A stretch of 64,000 nt of DNA from Symsagittifera roscoffensis (taxonomy: Eukaryota > Xenacoelomorpha > Acoela > Convolutidae): the NCBI RefSeq assembly GCF_963678635.1, contig NC_087069.1, positions 4,290,166-4,354,165 on the forward strand, given 5' to 3'. The notes under the pieces were generated by a model that did no database searches, was not told where the DNA came from, and was given only the letters and a program-made list of their open reading frames with translations. The position numbers and the translations under genes are program-made. Each line of letters begins with the position of its first letter. Within the stretch, counting starts at the first letter, position 1. Below, in pieces: positions 11,663 through 23,169 of the stretch.

Positions 11663-12363
11663 TTTTTTTGTGGAGAGAACATATTATAACAACAACTGTC
11701 AATACAAATTGCAGAAATGGGAAAAACTAAGATCGGAGAAATTGAAAACTAAAATGTAACCACTGAAAAACAATCAAATACAGATGGGATTCAAACGTGC
11801 GCACGGACACTGTATTGGAATTGCAGTTTAAAGCCTTAACTACCCTGCGGGGAGGGAGGAATGGATAGGGGGAGTAGTAGAAGAGTGAAGCGATCAGGGG
11901 AGGGGAGTGGGTGCTGACCCCATGTATTAACATAGGCTATAGAAAATCCGGTCAGCACCCTATGTATTAACATAGGCTGTAGATTTCCCAATGTATTAAG
12001 AGAGGGAATAGGTTTCCTATGTATTGAGATGGTAAGGTTTCAGATGGTAACTTTCAGAAAAATTTTTGAAGCCCGAGTTTTTCGAGTTCGATTTTGCCGA
12101 TACTTGCGTTTCTTAGCTAGCTTCTACAGTTTAGATATTTTGATTATTGTTTTATAGGTTTGATTCAACGAGAAAACTATCTAAAGCTATACTGAAACCT
12201 AACTTTGATAAAACCTAAAATGATAAACCTAAAGTGATAAGGTTTGGAAACACAGACCACATCATATCGCCGAAGTAGGTCAGTATTTGAGATGAATCGA
12301 GAGGAAAACCAAATCTTGAAGGCAGTATTTAAGATGAGATGAAAGCACACCCAGTGTACAACC

Positions 12364-12819
12364 AGGGTACTACTATTATAGATTGGTCCCTAAAAAGCAA
12401 CTATGATAGACAAATCGAGCTTGCGAATAGCATGCAAAATTTTGAAACTAAATAGTTTGTAAATTAACCATTTCAAAAGTCTCGCATAATTTTTGACGAG
12501 TAAGAAACTCTTCAATCAACAAATTATTATAAATATATTGTTAACATCAAAAAACATGTCGCTGTAATTTATATTACAATTTACGAACCATTAATGCTTT
12601 AACATATTTGTGATCAAAACTCAATTATTTTACTTACACAACTTTAAAAACAGGGCAGAAGTTTTAGGAAAAACGAATAAAAATTGACGTTTCAAATTAT
12701 GAAGAGTCATCTTTCTGAATGGCTAACTCAAATTTATTAAACAAGTTTAGAGCTCTAAATGTATTTTTGTCAAAGAATCTGGTTATTTTAAAGGGACTTC
12801 TTTATCATAGTAGAACTCT
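12364..12819. mobile_element. TIR element copy inside array unit
   Basis: Same termini as the other array copies; the right TIR is slightly better kept (GGGACTTCTTTATCATAGTAGAACTC). Confidence 0.7.
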
Positions 12820-13521
12820 TTTTTTTTGTGGAGAGAACATATTATAACAACAACTGTCAATACAAATTGCAGAAATGGGAAAAACTAAGGTCGGAGAAAT
12901 TGAAAACTAAAATGTATCCACCGAAAAACAATCAAATACAGATGGGATTCAAACGTGCGCACGGAGACTGTATTGGAATTGCAGTTTAAAGCCTTAACTA
13001 CACTGCGGCGAGGGATGAATGGATAGGGGGAGTAGTAGAAGAGTGAAGCGATCAGGGGAGGGGAGTGGGTACTGACCCCATGTATTAACATAGGCTATAG
13101 AGTATCCGGTCAGCACCCTATGTATTAACATAGGCTGTAGATTTCCCAATGTATTAAGAGAGGGAATAGGTTTCCTATGTATTGAGATGCTAAGGTTTCA
13201 GATGGTAACTTTCAGAAAAATTTTTGGAGCCCGAATTTTTTGAGTTCGATTTTGCCGATACTTGCGTTTCTTAGCTAGCTTCTACAGTTTAGATATTTTG
13301 ATTATTGTTTTATAGGTTTGATTCAACGAGAAAACTATCTAAAGCTATACTGAAACTTAACTTTGATAAAACCTAAATTGATAAACCTAAAGTGATAAGG
13401 TTTGGAAACACAGACCACAGCATATCGCCGAAGTAGGTCAGTATTTGAGATGAATCGAGAGGAAAACCAAATCTTGAAGGCAGTTTTTAAGATGAGATGA
13501 AAGCACACCCAGTATACAACC

Positions 13522-13976
13522 AGGGTACTACTATTATAGATTGGTCCCTAAAAAGCAACTATGATAGACAAATCGAGCTTGCGAATAGCACGCAATATTT
13601 TGAAATTAATTAGTGTGTAAATTAATCATTTCAAAAGTCTCGCATAATTTTTGACGAGTATGAAACTCTTTAGTCAACAAATTATTATAAATATATTGTT
13701 AACATCAATAAAAATGTCGCTGTAATTTATATACAATTTACGAACCATGAATGCTTTAACATATTTGTGATCAAAACTCAATTATTTTAATTACACAACT
13801 TTAAAAATCGGGCAGAAGTTTTAGGAAAAACGAATAAAAGTTGAAGTTTCAAATTACGAAGCGTCATCTTTCTGAATGGCTAACTCAAATTTATTAAACA
13901 AGTTTAGAGCTCTAAATGTAATTTTGTCAAAGAATCTGGTTATTTTAAAGGGAATTCTTTATCATAGTTGAACTCT
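13522..13976. mobile_element. TIR element copy inside array unit
   Basis: Carries the GGGAATTC right-end variant, which it shares with the copies at 11208, 14672 and (in its surroundings) the 15192 unit. This suggests these units share a recent ancestor. Confidence 0.7.
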
Positions 13977-14671
13977 TTTTTTTTGTGGAGAGAACATATT
14001 ATAACAACAACTGTCAATACAAATTGCAGAAATGGGAAAAACTAAGATCGGAGAAATTGAAAACTAAAATGTAACCACTGAAAAACAATCAAATACAGAT
14101 GGGATTCAAACGTGCGCACGGACACTGTATTGGAATTGCAGTTTAAAGCCTTAACTACCCTGCGGGGAGGGAGGAATGGATAGGGGGAGTAGTAGAAGAG
14201 TGAAGCGATCAGGGGAGGGGAGTGGGTGCTGACCCCATGTATTAACATAGGCTATAGAAAATCCGGTCAGCACCCTATGTATTAACATAGGCTGTAGATT
14301 TCCCAATGTATTAAGAGAGGGAATAGGTTTCCTATGTATTGAGATGGTAAGGTTTCAGATGGTAACTTTCAGAAAAATTTTTGAAGCCCGAATTTTTTGA
14401 GTTCGATTTTGCCGATACTTGCGTTTCTTAGCTAGCTTCTACAGTTTAGATATTTTGATTATTGTTTTATAGGTTTGATTCAACGAGAAAACTATCTAAA
14501 GCTATATTGAAACCTAACTTTGATAAAACCTAAATTGATAAACCTAAAGGTTTGGAAACACAGACCACAGCATATCGCCGAAGTAGGTCAGTATTTGAGA
14601 TGAATCGAGAGGAAAACCAAATCTTGAAGGCAGTTTTTAAGATGAGATGAAAGCACACCCAGTGTACAACC

Positions 14672-15126
14672 AGGGTACTACTATTATAGATTGGTCCCTA
14701 AAAAGCAACTATGATAGACAAATCGAGCTTGCGAATAGCATGCAATATTTTGAAATTAATTAGTGTGTAAATTAATCATTTCAAAAGTCTCGCATAATTT
14801 TTGACGAGTATGAAACTCTTTAGTCAACAAATTATTATAATTATATTGTTAACATCAATAAAAATGTCGCTGTAATTTATATACAATTTACGAACCATGA
14901 ATGCTTTAACATATTTGTGATCAAAACTCAATTATTTTAATTACACAACTTTAAAAACCGGGCAGAAGTTTTAGGAAAAACGAATAAAAGTTGAAGTTTC
15001 AAATTAGGAAGCGTCATCTTTCTGAATGGCTAACTCAAATTTATTAAACAAGTTTAGAGCTCTAAATGTAATTTTGTCAAAGAATCTGGTTATTTTAAAG
15101 GGAATTCTTTATCATAGTTGAACTCT
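14672..15126. mobile_element. TIR element copy inside array unit
   Basis: Nearly identical to the copy at 13522, including the GGGAATTC right end. Its unit also lacks a few bases (AGTGATAA) just upstream, explaining the 1150-bp spacing. Confidence 0.7.
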
Positions 15127-15971
15127 TTTTTTTTGTGGAGAGAACATATTATAACAACAACTGTCAATACAAATTGCAGAAATGGGAAAAACTAAGATCG
15201 GAGAAATTGAAAACTAAAATGTAACCACTGAAAAACAATCAAATACAGATGGGATTCAAACGTGCGCACGGACACTGTATTGGAATTGCAGTTTAAAGCC
15301 TTAACTACCCTGCGGGGAGGGAGGAATGGATAGGGGGAGTAGTAGAAGAGTGAAGCGATCAGGGGAGGGGAGTGGGTGCTGACCCTATGTATTAACATAG
15401 GCTATAGAAAATCCGGTCAGCACCCTATGTATTAACATAGGCTGTAGATTTCCCAATGTATTAAGAGAGGGAATAGGTTTCCTATGTATTGAGATGGTAA
15501 GGTTTCAGATGGTAACTTTCAGAAAAATTTTTGAAGCCCATAGGCTATAGAAAATCCGGTCAGCACCCTATGTATTAACATAGGCTGTAGATTTCCCAAT
15601 GTATTAAGAGAGGGAATAGGTTTCCTAAGTATTGAGATGGTAAGGTTTCAGATGGTAACTTTCAGAAAAATTTTTGAAGCCCGAGTTTTTTGAGTTCGAT
15701 TTTGCCGATACTTGCGTTTCTTAGCTAGCTTCTACAGTTTAGATATTTTGATTATTGTTTTATAGACTTGATTCAACGAGAAAACGATCTAAAGCTATAC
15801 TGAAACCTAACTTTGATAAAACCTAAATTGATAAAACTAAAGTGATAAGGTTTGGAAACACAGACCACAGCATATCGCCGAAGTAGGTCAGTATTTGAGA
15901 TGAATCGAGAGGAAAACCAAATCTTGAAGGCAGTATTTAAGATGAGATGAAAGCACACCCAGTGTACAACC

Positions 15972-16427
15972 AGGGTACTACTATTATAGATTGGTCCCTA
16001 AAAAGCAACTATGATAGACAAATCGAGCTTGCGAATAGCATGCAAAATTTTGAAATTAATTAGTTTGTAAATTAATCATTTCAAAAGTCTCGCATACTTT
16101 TTGACGAGTAAGAAAATCTTCAGTCAGCAAATTATTATAATTATATTGTTAACATCAATAAACATGTCGCTGTAATTTATATTACAATTTACGAAGTATG
16201 AATGCTTTAACATATTTGTGATCAAAACTCAATTATTTTAATTACACAACTTTAAAAACAGGGCACAAGTTTTAGGAAAAACGAATAAAAATTGACGTTT
16301 CAAATTATGAAGAGTCATCTTTCTGAATGGCTAACTCAAATTTATTAAACAAGTTTAGAGCTCTAAATGTATTTTTGTCAAAGAATCTGGTTAATTTAAA
16401 GGGACTTCTTTATCATAGTAGAACTCT
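15972..16427. mobile_element. TIR element copy inside array unit
   Basis: Right end is of the GGGACTTC type, as at 12364 and 17129. It follows the unit that carries the internal ~143-bp duplication. Confidence 0.7.
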
Positions 16428-17128
16428 TTTTATTGTGGAGAGAACATATTTTAACAACAACTGTCAATACAAATTGCAGAAATGGGAACAACTAAGGTCG
16501 GAGAAATTGAAAACTAAAATGTAACCACTGAAAAACAATCAAATACAGATGGGATTCAAACGTGCGCACGGAGACTGTATTGGAATTGCAGTTTAAAGCC
16601 TTAACTACCCTGCGGGGAGGGATGAATGGATAGGGGGAGTAGTAGAAGAGTGAAGCGATCAGGGGAGGGGAGTGGGTGCTGACCCCATGTATTAACATAG
16701 GCTATAGAGTATCCGGTCAGCACCCTATGTATTAACATAGGCTGTAGATTTCCCAATGTATTAAGAGAGGGAATAGGTTTCCTATGTATTGAGATGGTAA
16801 GGTTTCAGATGGTAAGTTTCAGAAAAATTTTTGGAGCACGAATTTTTTGAGTTCGATTTTGCCGATACTTGCGTTTCTTAGCTAGCTTCTACAGTTTAGA
16901 TGTTTTGATTATTGTTTTATATGTTTGATTCAACGAGAAAACTATCTAAAGCTATACTGAAACCTAACTTTGATAAAACCTAAATTGATAAACCTACAGT
17001 GATAAGGTTTGGAAACACAGCCCACAGCATATCGCCGAAGTAGGTCAGTATTTGAGATGAATCGAGAGGAAAACCAAATCTTGAAGGCAGTATTTAAGAT
17101 GAGATGAAAGCACACCCAGTGAACAACC

Positions 17129-17583
17129 AGGGTACTACTATTATAGATTGGTCCCTAAAAAGCAACTATGATAGACAAATCGAGCTTGCGAATAGCATGC
17201 AATATTTTGAAATTAATTAGTGTGTAAATTAATCATTTCAAAAGTCTCGCATAATTTTTGACGAGTAAGAAACTCTTCAGTCAACAAGTTATTATAATTA
17301 TATTGTTAACATCAAAAAACATGTCGCTGTAATTTATATTACAATTTACGAACCATGAATGCTTTAACATATTTGTGATCAAAACTCAATTATTTTAATT
17401 ACACAACTTTAAAAACAGGGCAGAAGTTTTAGGAAAAACGAATAAAAATTGACGTTTCAAATTATGAAGAGTCATCTTTCTGAATGGCTAACTCAAATTT
17501 ATTAAACAAGTTTAAAGCTCTAAATGTATTTTTGTCAAAGAATCTGGTTTTTCAAAGGGACTTCTTTATCATAGTAGAACTCT
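17129..17583. mobile_element. TIR element copy, last of the array
   Basis: Precedes the terminal partial unit. The right end is of the GGGACTTC type, with a small deletion in the adjacent TGGTTTTTCAAAGGG. Confidence 0.7.
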
Positions 17584-17702
17584 TTTTTGTGGAGAGAACA
17601 TATTATAACAACAACTGTCAATACAAATTGCAGAAATGGGAAAAACTAAGGTCGGAGAAATTGAAAACTAAAATGTATCCACTGAAAAACATTCAAATAC
17701 AG

Positions 17703-17776
17703 ATGGGATTCGAACGTGCGCATGGAGACTGTATTGGAATTGCAGGTTAAAGCCTTAACTACTCGGCCACTCAGTC
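17703..17776 (-). pseudogene. Class II tRNA-like sequence (Ser/Leu type), uninterrupted
   Basis: On the - strand it reads GACTGAGTGGCCGAG and continues with a box A TGGCCGAGTAGTTAAGG (17753-17769). It ends with a box B, GTTCGAATCCC (17705-17715). The GTGGCCGAGTGGTTAAGGC pattern is typical of tRNA-Ser/Leu. The 3' strand of the acceptor stem does not pair with GACTGAG, so it is a pseudogene or the head of a tRNA-derived SINE rather than a working tRNA. In the other array units the same sequence is cut at ...GTAGTTAAGG and fused to TCCCTCCCCGCAGG. Confidence 0.6.
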
Positions 17777-17939
17777 TACAAAACACGTTAATGCAAGCAA
17801 TACTGAATAAACGATGTATTCTATGATATTGATTCAGTGACATTTCAAACTGCTGACATATAGGCATAAATTATTATGATTCGTATGTAAGCTACCGGAT
17901 GCGGTGAAATTAGACGAACGCCAATGAAGTTGAAGTTCT

Positions 17940-18778
17940 AAGTGATGCTTAGGACGACGATTGCCAAGTTTTCGAAGTCGACTTCGCAGCTTGCGAGAGA
18001 ATAGTAACAGGAGCGCAATACGGATTGGAAAGGAAAGGTAAGACTCTCAGGCAAAAGCCAGAGGTGAGATGTTGCGGAAAATGGCAACTTCGGTTCAGTT
18101 GAACAAGATGCTTGAAAACAATTGACGAAAAGCTGCAAACTCTGGCCACGCTAATTTTGAAATAAATGGAACACATTACGAGGTCAAGCTGTGGACTGGA
18201 TAGGTGCACATTTTTTTGTCTGGGTTATCCTGAGTTCCAGAGACAAGTCTTTAAACATGTTTCCAAAATATAAGTGGAATCCACTTCAAAATTTCCGTGG
18301 ATTCCTTATGCAAATACCGGTAACATAATTTTTAGTCACATTTTTTGTGCCGCGGATTCCGCAAAAAAAAACAAAGCTACTTGAACTGGGTTCCCCAACT
18401 GCAGGTGGATTTCTTCAAAATTTAAATGGAGTCCGCAAGTGCAAGCAGAATCAGGAAGTTGCAAATGAGCAATTAAAAGTTAGAGCTGGAATTCTTATCT
18501 GTAACAATGAGGAAATACAAGGAAGGCTAGCTAAATCAGTGAATGCCAACTTTTAGTATTGGAAGACATACCGCAGCAAGCGATTTAGTTTTGGAATTAC
18601 AACATCGAATGAATTGATTCATTGGAGTTGATAGGTTGAGAGTGTTTGGAAACACATACCATAGCATGTCGCCAAAATAGGTCAGTATTGAGATGAATCG
18701 AGAGGGAAACCAAATCATAAAGGCAGTATTTGAGATGAGATGAAAGCACACCCAGTGTACAACAAGGGAACTACTATG
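17940..18778. repeat. Composite dispersed repeat, copy 2
   Basis: Direct-orientation homologue of 7040-7849, ending CACCCAGTGTACAACAAGGGAACTACTATGAC, a damaged version of the array-unit end plus TIR start. A further partial copy (GTTCTTATCTGTAGC ... CATCACCGAAGTAGGTCAG) runs at about 18785-19097 into the TIR element at 19098. Non-coding. Confidence 0.7.
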
Positions 18779-19097
18779 ACTGAGCTTGCAAATGAGCAAT
18801 TAAAAGCTAGAGATGGAGTTCTTATCTGTAGCAATGAGGAAATAAAAGCAAGGACTTAACAATTTTCGGCGGAATCCACAAGCAAATCTGAAAACACTGG
18901 TTAACTAAATTAATGAATGTCACCTTTTAGTATTTGTAAGACATATCGCAGCAAGCGATTTTTGGAACCTAAAGTTTGGAATTACAACACCAAATGAATC
19001 GAATAATTAGAGTTGATACGTTGATAAGGCTTGGAAACACAGCCCACAGCACATCACCGAAGTAGGTCAGTTTTTGAGATGAACCGAGAAAAAAACC

Positions 19098-19554
19098 AGG
19101 GTACTACTATGATAGAGTGGTCCCTAAAAAGCATTTATGACAGGCAAATCAGGCATGCGTATAGCATGTAGTAGTTTGAAAACTAATAAGTCTGCAATCT
19201 AATCATTTCAAAATCTCGCGAATTTTGATGAATAAGAAATCTATCAGACTGAAATTTTTAATAGCTATATTGCTTACATCAAGAGATGTGCTTGCTTCAA
19301 TTTGTTTTACAAATTACGAGCCAAAAATGGTTTAACATCTTTGTGATCAAACTCATTTATTGAAATTATTCATCTTCAAAAACAGTGAGAGGAGAAGTTT
19401 TAGGAAAAAGGAATAAAAATTCATGTTTCAAAATATGAATTGTCATCTTTCTGAATAGCTAGCTCTTAACTTTTAAACAATTTTAGAGCTCCAAATTTCC
19501 TATTCTCGAAGAATCTGGTTTTTTTAAAGGGACCACTTTGCCGCAGTAGTACCT
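19098..19554. mobile_element. TIR element copy outside the array
   Basis: Begins AGGGTACTACTATGATAGAGTGGTCCCT and ends AGGGACCACTTTGCCGCAGTAGTACCT. It is a close relative of 7850-8309 and flanked on the right by the same ACAACAACTGTCAAT body sequence that follows the array copies. Confidence 0.75.
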
Positions 19555-19670
19555 TTTTTTGAGGAGAGAACAGTTTATAACAACAACTGTCAATTTGAAT
19601 TGCAGATTTGTGGAAAGGTCGGATATATCGAAAACTAACATGTATCCACTGAAAAACAATTAAATGCAGA

Positions 19671-19743
19671 TGGACTTCGAACCCTACCACGGAGACTGTT
19701 TTGAACTTGCAGTCCAAAGCCTTAACAACTCGTCCACCCAGTC
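19671..19743 (-). pseudogene. Class II tRNA-like sequence, solo copy
   Basis: On the - strand it starts GACTGGGTGGACGAG, then TTGTTAAGG, an anticodon-like arm TTGGA-CTGCAAG-TTCAA (5-bp stem with one G-U, 7-nt loop, middle triplet GCA), and box B GGGTTCGAAGTCC (19672-19684). The acceptor strands do not pair. It is a tRNA-derived SINE head or pseudogene. The preceding CCACTGAAAAACAATTAAATGCAGATGG is the same tail seen in the array units. Confidence 0.55.
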
Positions 19744-19849
19744 TCAAAAACACATTAACGCAAGCAACACTGAACAATCCATATGTTCTAAAAGATTGAT
19801 TCACTAATATTTTAAAATGGCATATAGGCATAAATTCTTATGAATATTG

Positions 19850-21800
19850 AGTTAGGTATCGGATGCAGCGCAATTAGATGAACGCCAATTAAAGCAAAAA
19901 ATAAATGAGTGAATTCAGAAAAATCTCTGAAAATGGAGAAGTTAGACGGATCGGTACAAGTGTTGTAACAAGTATGATAGAGGTATAGTATTTCGCAATG
20001 TTGTTTTTATGAGCAAACTCGTAACGCAAACTGGTAAGATGATCTTACCTTTATAATTTTTTTTATTGAAACCCTTTTTCTTTCTTGAGCGATGCTTGTA
20101 ACCTCATAATTGTCCAAAATAAAAATTTGTCCCATTTTAAGTAAGCGTTGGATCTTGCTCAAAACTTGCTTGATTGTTTGAAAGGGAAAGCTCAAGAAAA
20201 CAATGATCGAAAAGTTATGTTAATTTTTTCTTAAAATAATTAGCTCCTATGGTATTTTTTGCTGTTCACTGAGGTCGTTGGTTCAATCCACAGTTTTTAA
20301 GCAAAGCATCACAGCAAAGTTACTTTTTCAATGTTCACTGATTGCTATAGGTAAATTCTTGCAATTAAGAAAAAGTATGAGGTCGTTTTTTTTAAAGTGA
20401 AAAATTCATCACATGTGGTGTCGGTAAAACAAGTTCAATTTTGGCCTGTTTTTTAGTTGAGCAAACTTATGCGGTATTTGATTTAAAAAAATTTTTTTTT
20501 GTCGAAACTTTTTTATAATAAAAACTCATTGTTTTTGAGAGTAGCGAATAACCTCATATTTGCCTAATTTGAAAAACTGTCCCGTCTTTAGTAAAAAACT
20601 TACTTGAATTTCACTGATTGCTTTAGGTATTTTTTTGCATTCAGGAAAAAGGATGAGGTCTGTTTTTTTTTAAAAAAATTCGAGAAACTCATCATCTGGA
20701 GAGTCGAGAAAACGAGGTCAAGAAACAACTCTTTTAGAGTTGGTCAGAGTTTAAAATTAAGTGCTTGATAATATCAGTTTTTTGATACGTGGTTGTTTTG
20801 TCAGAGTGTCCCCATTTTTTTTCTGTTTTTCTTTAATCAATGTTCAGAGCCCTGAAAATGTAATTTGTTACGTATGAAGAATTTTTATGGCAGGGTTCAA
20901 CCAAACATGTAATTTTTTCCATTCATATACAAAATTGGTTTGGTTAAAAATTTTGGTTGAATAATCGACAAAACGATTTTAAAAAAAGTTCCTTTTTTTC
21001 TTCTTATCCCGCACATGCTATCTGAGATACAAAGGTTGCATTTAGAGTGTCCTATAGTTTTAGAAATACTAAGAGTGCTGGCTTCTATTCATTTTGGAAC
21101 GCAATAGTTTTCCGTTTTCGCGTGTTTTTAGCAGGTATTACATCGCGGGTTTTTTATATGGCGCGACGAAAATAGCAATTTTTGAACCAACTTTACTTTA
21201 CAAAAGATAATCACAGGTGAAATCTTGTATATTAGTTTTGAGCTCATGACAGCAATATCTCTCAGTTGGTTTTAAAAAATCGTCAGAATGCTTAGTTAGG
21301 ATAGATGTCAAAAAAGTAACCGAACAAAAAAAACAATCCAAGCATAAACATTCCGCACTTTTCTCTCGAAAATCAAATTAACAGGTGCTTTAGAGATGTG
21401 ACGCCGGAAAAAAAAATAAACCGTCAAAAGTCTGGTGGCTTCCTTCATTCTTTGTTGGACCAAGCTTGAGCCCCAACTAAAATCAACAAATGATTTCATC
21501 AGAGAGTTAAAAAGTGGTCTCGGAGCTCTTGATATCAAGCGTCGGTACTCAACTCAGCGCCAAGTTTATTTCTTAGTTTGGTACGCACCGTCAGAAATTC
21601 GAATAAAAATAGTCATGAACATCGTAGTAACCATAATACAAAAATGTTCATCATCAAAAAATTTTCATAATCACGATTATCGTCATGATAACAATTTTAG
21701 TAACGATCATAAAAATCGCAAAATAGTTTTGATAAACCATAATTTACGTGGTAATCTTGATTTGGGAAACAGGGCTGGAGTTGTTTTTCGAAAACATGTT
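19850..21800. other. Non-coding interval with weak internal direct repeats
   Basis: About 20050-20400 and 20520-20720 share GTAACCTCATAATTGTCC-like / ATAACCTCATATTTGCC, TTCACTGATTGCTWTAGGTA, and AAAAGKATGAGGTC words at an offset near 273 bp. No gene is supported. Upstream control elements of the GPCR start at 21842 would lie here, but I see no certain promoter motif. Confidence 0.45.
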
Positions 21801-21811
21801 TGATGTTTCAG

Positions 21812-21934
21812 GTATCGAACGTTCTTTCATCCTTCCTTGGAATGTCAGAAACAAATACAAATCTAACTGAAGAATGCATATTTTCAAACTACTATGACAA
21901 CAGAGCACGTGGTAACTTCTTTTGGTTTAATTGG
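21812..21934 (+). CDS. GPCR exon 1 (N-terminus; CDS from 21842)
   Basis: A TTTCAG acceptor at 21806-21811 precedes the block, which could be a cis acceptor or a trans-splice site. The ATG at 21842 opens 31 codons, MSETNTNLTEECIFSNYY..., ending in ...FFWFNW at a strong GTAAGT donor (21935). The exon ends in phase 0. It has no membrane segment and holds an N-glycosylation sequon (NLT) and one Cys, as expected of an extracellular N-terminal tail. Exons 2 and 3 continue it in the same phase. The start is chosen because it is the only in-frame ATG after the acceptor. What is inferred is that these blocks belong to one transcript; no homology search was possible. Confidence 0.6.
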
Positions 21935-22064
21935 GTAAGTTTTCTACCACAATGATACTATATTTTTCAATTACCTTGTAGAGCAACCTAAAATTCAAAA
22001 ATGAAGATTTTTAAATCCTTTTTTTCATGCTTGCATGAATTGCTTATAGTACCATTTCCGATAT

Positions 22065-23165
22065 CAGATTTAACTCCAATATGAAGTTTAAAAAAATTAA
22101 GAGTTATTCGTTCGTAAATTTCAAATTATAATATTTTCGAAAACACAAGCTTTTTGAGCCAAAAATTTTCAAAGATATTCTGCTTGAACACACCTTGAAT
22201 ACGTAAAAACAACTTCAAAATCAATGATCTAACAGTTTTCTTTATGATCTAACGATTTTTGTTCGATCCAATTGTAAGATAGAGGTTTTTGGTCGCGCTG
22301 GTCGAAACTTAAACTCGGAGTTTGGACCGGGTATCGATTTTAAGACATCGCGGGCCCTCAACAAAAACCCGTAACTCTGCCCTGTCCTGGGTGCTACATT
22401 GAACAAATTCAAGTGAAAGTAATTTCATTCGAAAAAAGTTTGATAAATTTTAAACTCAAATATATCAAAAAAAACTACGTAAAATCGAATAAACTCAAAG
22501 AGAAATGAAGATTGTCCGATGAAAATGACCGGTGAAGCTGACCGAACAAAGTTGACGATAGTCCGGTGAAGTGGAACAACGTCCGGTAAAGCCGAACAAA
22601 GTCGAAAGCGGTTATAGTTCGACTCAGAGAGTCAAAAACGGACACCGTTCGTTTCAAAAAAAAAATGAAAACGAACATCGTTCGACCATTTCAGTTGATT
22701 CATGAATCGAGCTCTGTAGCCTCGGATTCATGTAAACATACACACATTGAGACATACCTACAAAAAAATTCATACGCAAATTTATACAAAAACCCATAAT
22801 TACATATCTAAGCACTTACAAACATACCCTGAAATCATTTTTAGCGTACGGAACCTGTATGAACCCGTTTGAAAAGTTATCATTCAAAACGTTTTTCTTT
22901 GATCGAACACAGTCGAATGTTTTCTCGATCGAAAAACTTCTCGGTCAAAAAAACGCTGAGTCCAACTCAGTAGAAACAATTTTCCTCTGTCGAACACAGT
23001 CGAAATATTTTTTTTTCTCACTCGAAACTTTTCTCGATCAAAACTAAGTTGAAATACTTTTTTTTCGGTCGATTATAGTCTTTACATAGACAACTTGGGT
23101 CGCGACGGTCGAAATATATCCAGCCTGCGTCGAGATGGTCAAAACAATCCGTTTTTTGGTCGAGT
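22065..23165. repeat. 1.1-kb direct repeat, copy 1 (intron 1)
   Basis: Matches 24850-25945 in the same orientation. Shared landmarks are CTCCAATATGAAGT, GAACACACCTTRAATACG, GACCGGGTATCGA, GTCCGGTGAAGTGGAA, TTCGACTCAGAGAGTCAAAA, CATGAATCGAGCTCTGTAGC, ACACACATTGAGACATACC and TAGCGTACGGAACCTGTATG. The central 25479/22696 part is nearly identical. Local GTCCGGTGAAG...GAACAAAGT and TCGAACACAGTCGA motifs recur, so the repeat has a minisatellite core. Short open frames on both strands follow the repeat and are not genes. Confidence 0.8.
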
Positions 23166-23169
23166 CGGT

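Larger units (their letters stand above)
8313..17776. repeat. Tandem array of ~1157-bp composite units and 671-bp derivatives
   Basis: The anchor ATGTATTAACATAGGCTATAG ends at about 8582, 9253, 10112, 10783, 11939, 13097, 14254, 15404 and 16704. Spacings are 671, 859, 671, 1156, 1158, 1157, 1150 and 1300. Full units hold a ~455-bp TIR element; 671-bp units lack it. The 859 unit carries an extra ~188-bp partial duplication (near 9700). The 1300 unit carries an extra ~143-bp duplication (near 15540). A final partial unit ends at the class II tRNA-like sequence. Units differ at few sites, implying recent expansion or homogenisation. The recurrent ~68-codon - strand open frame is a by-product of the repeat. 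Confidence 0.9.

Noticed and set aside
8343-16698. A recurring - strand open frame of ~68 codons (MLIHGVSTHSPPLIASLF...), repeated about nine times, as a gene family
   Set aside because: It falls inside the tandem repeat. Its middle (VVKALNCNSNTVSVRTFES) is simply translation through the tRNA-like sequence. No start context or splice signals.
8313-17776. CRISPR array or bacterial repeat system
   Set aside because: Repeat units are over 600 bp, with tRNA-like and TIR content and no spacer diversity. The window is eukaryotic.
21308-21803. Open frames on both strands just upstream of the GPCR start
   Set aside because: No family motif, and they overlap each other on opposite strands. Words such as CGTCATGATAACAATTTTAGTAACGATCAT suggest small repeat debris.
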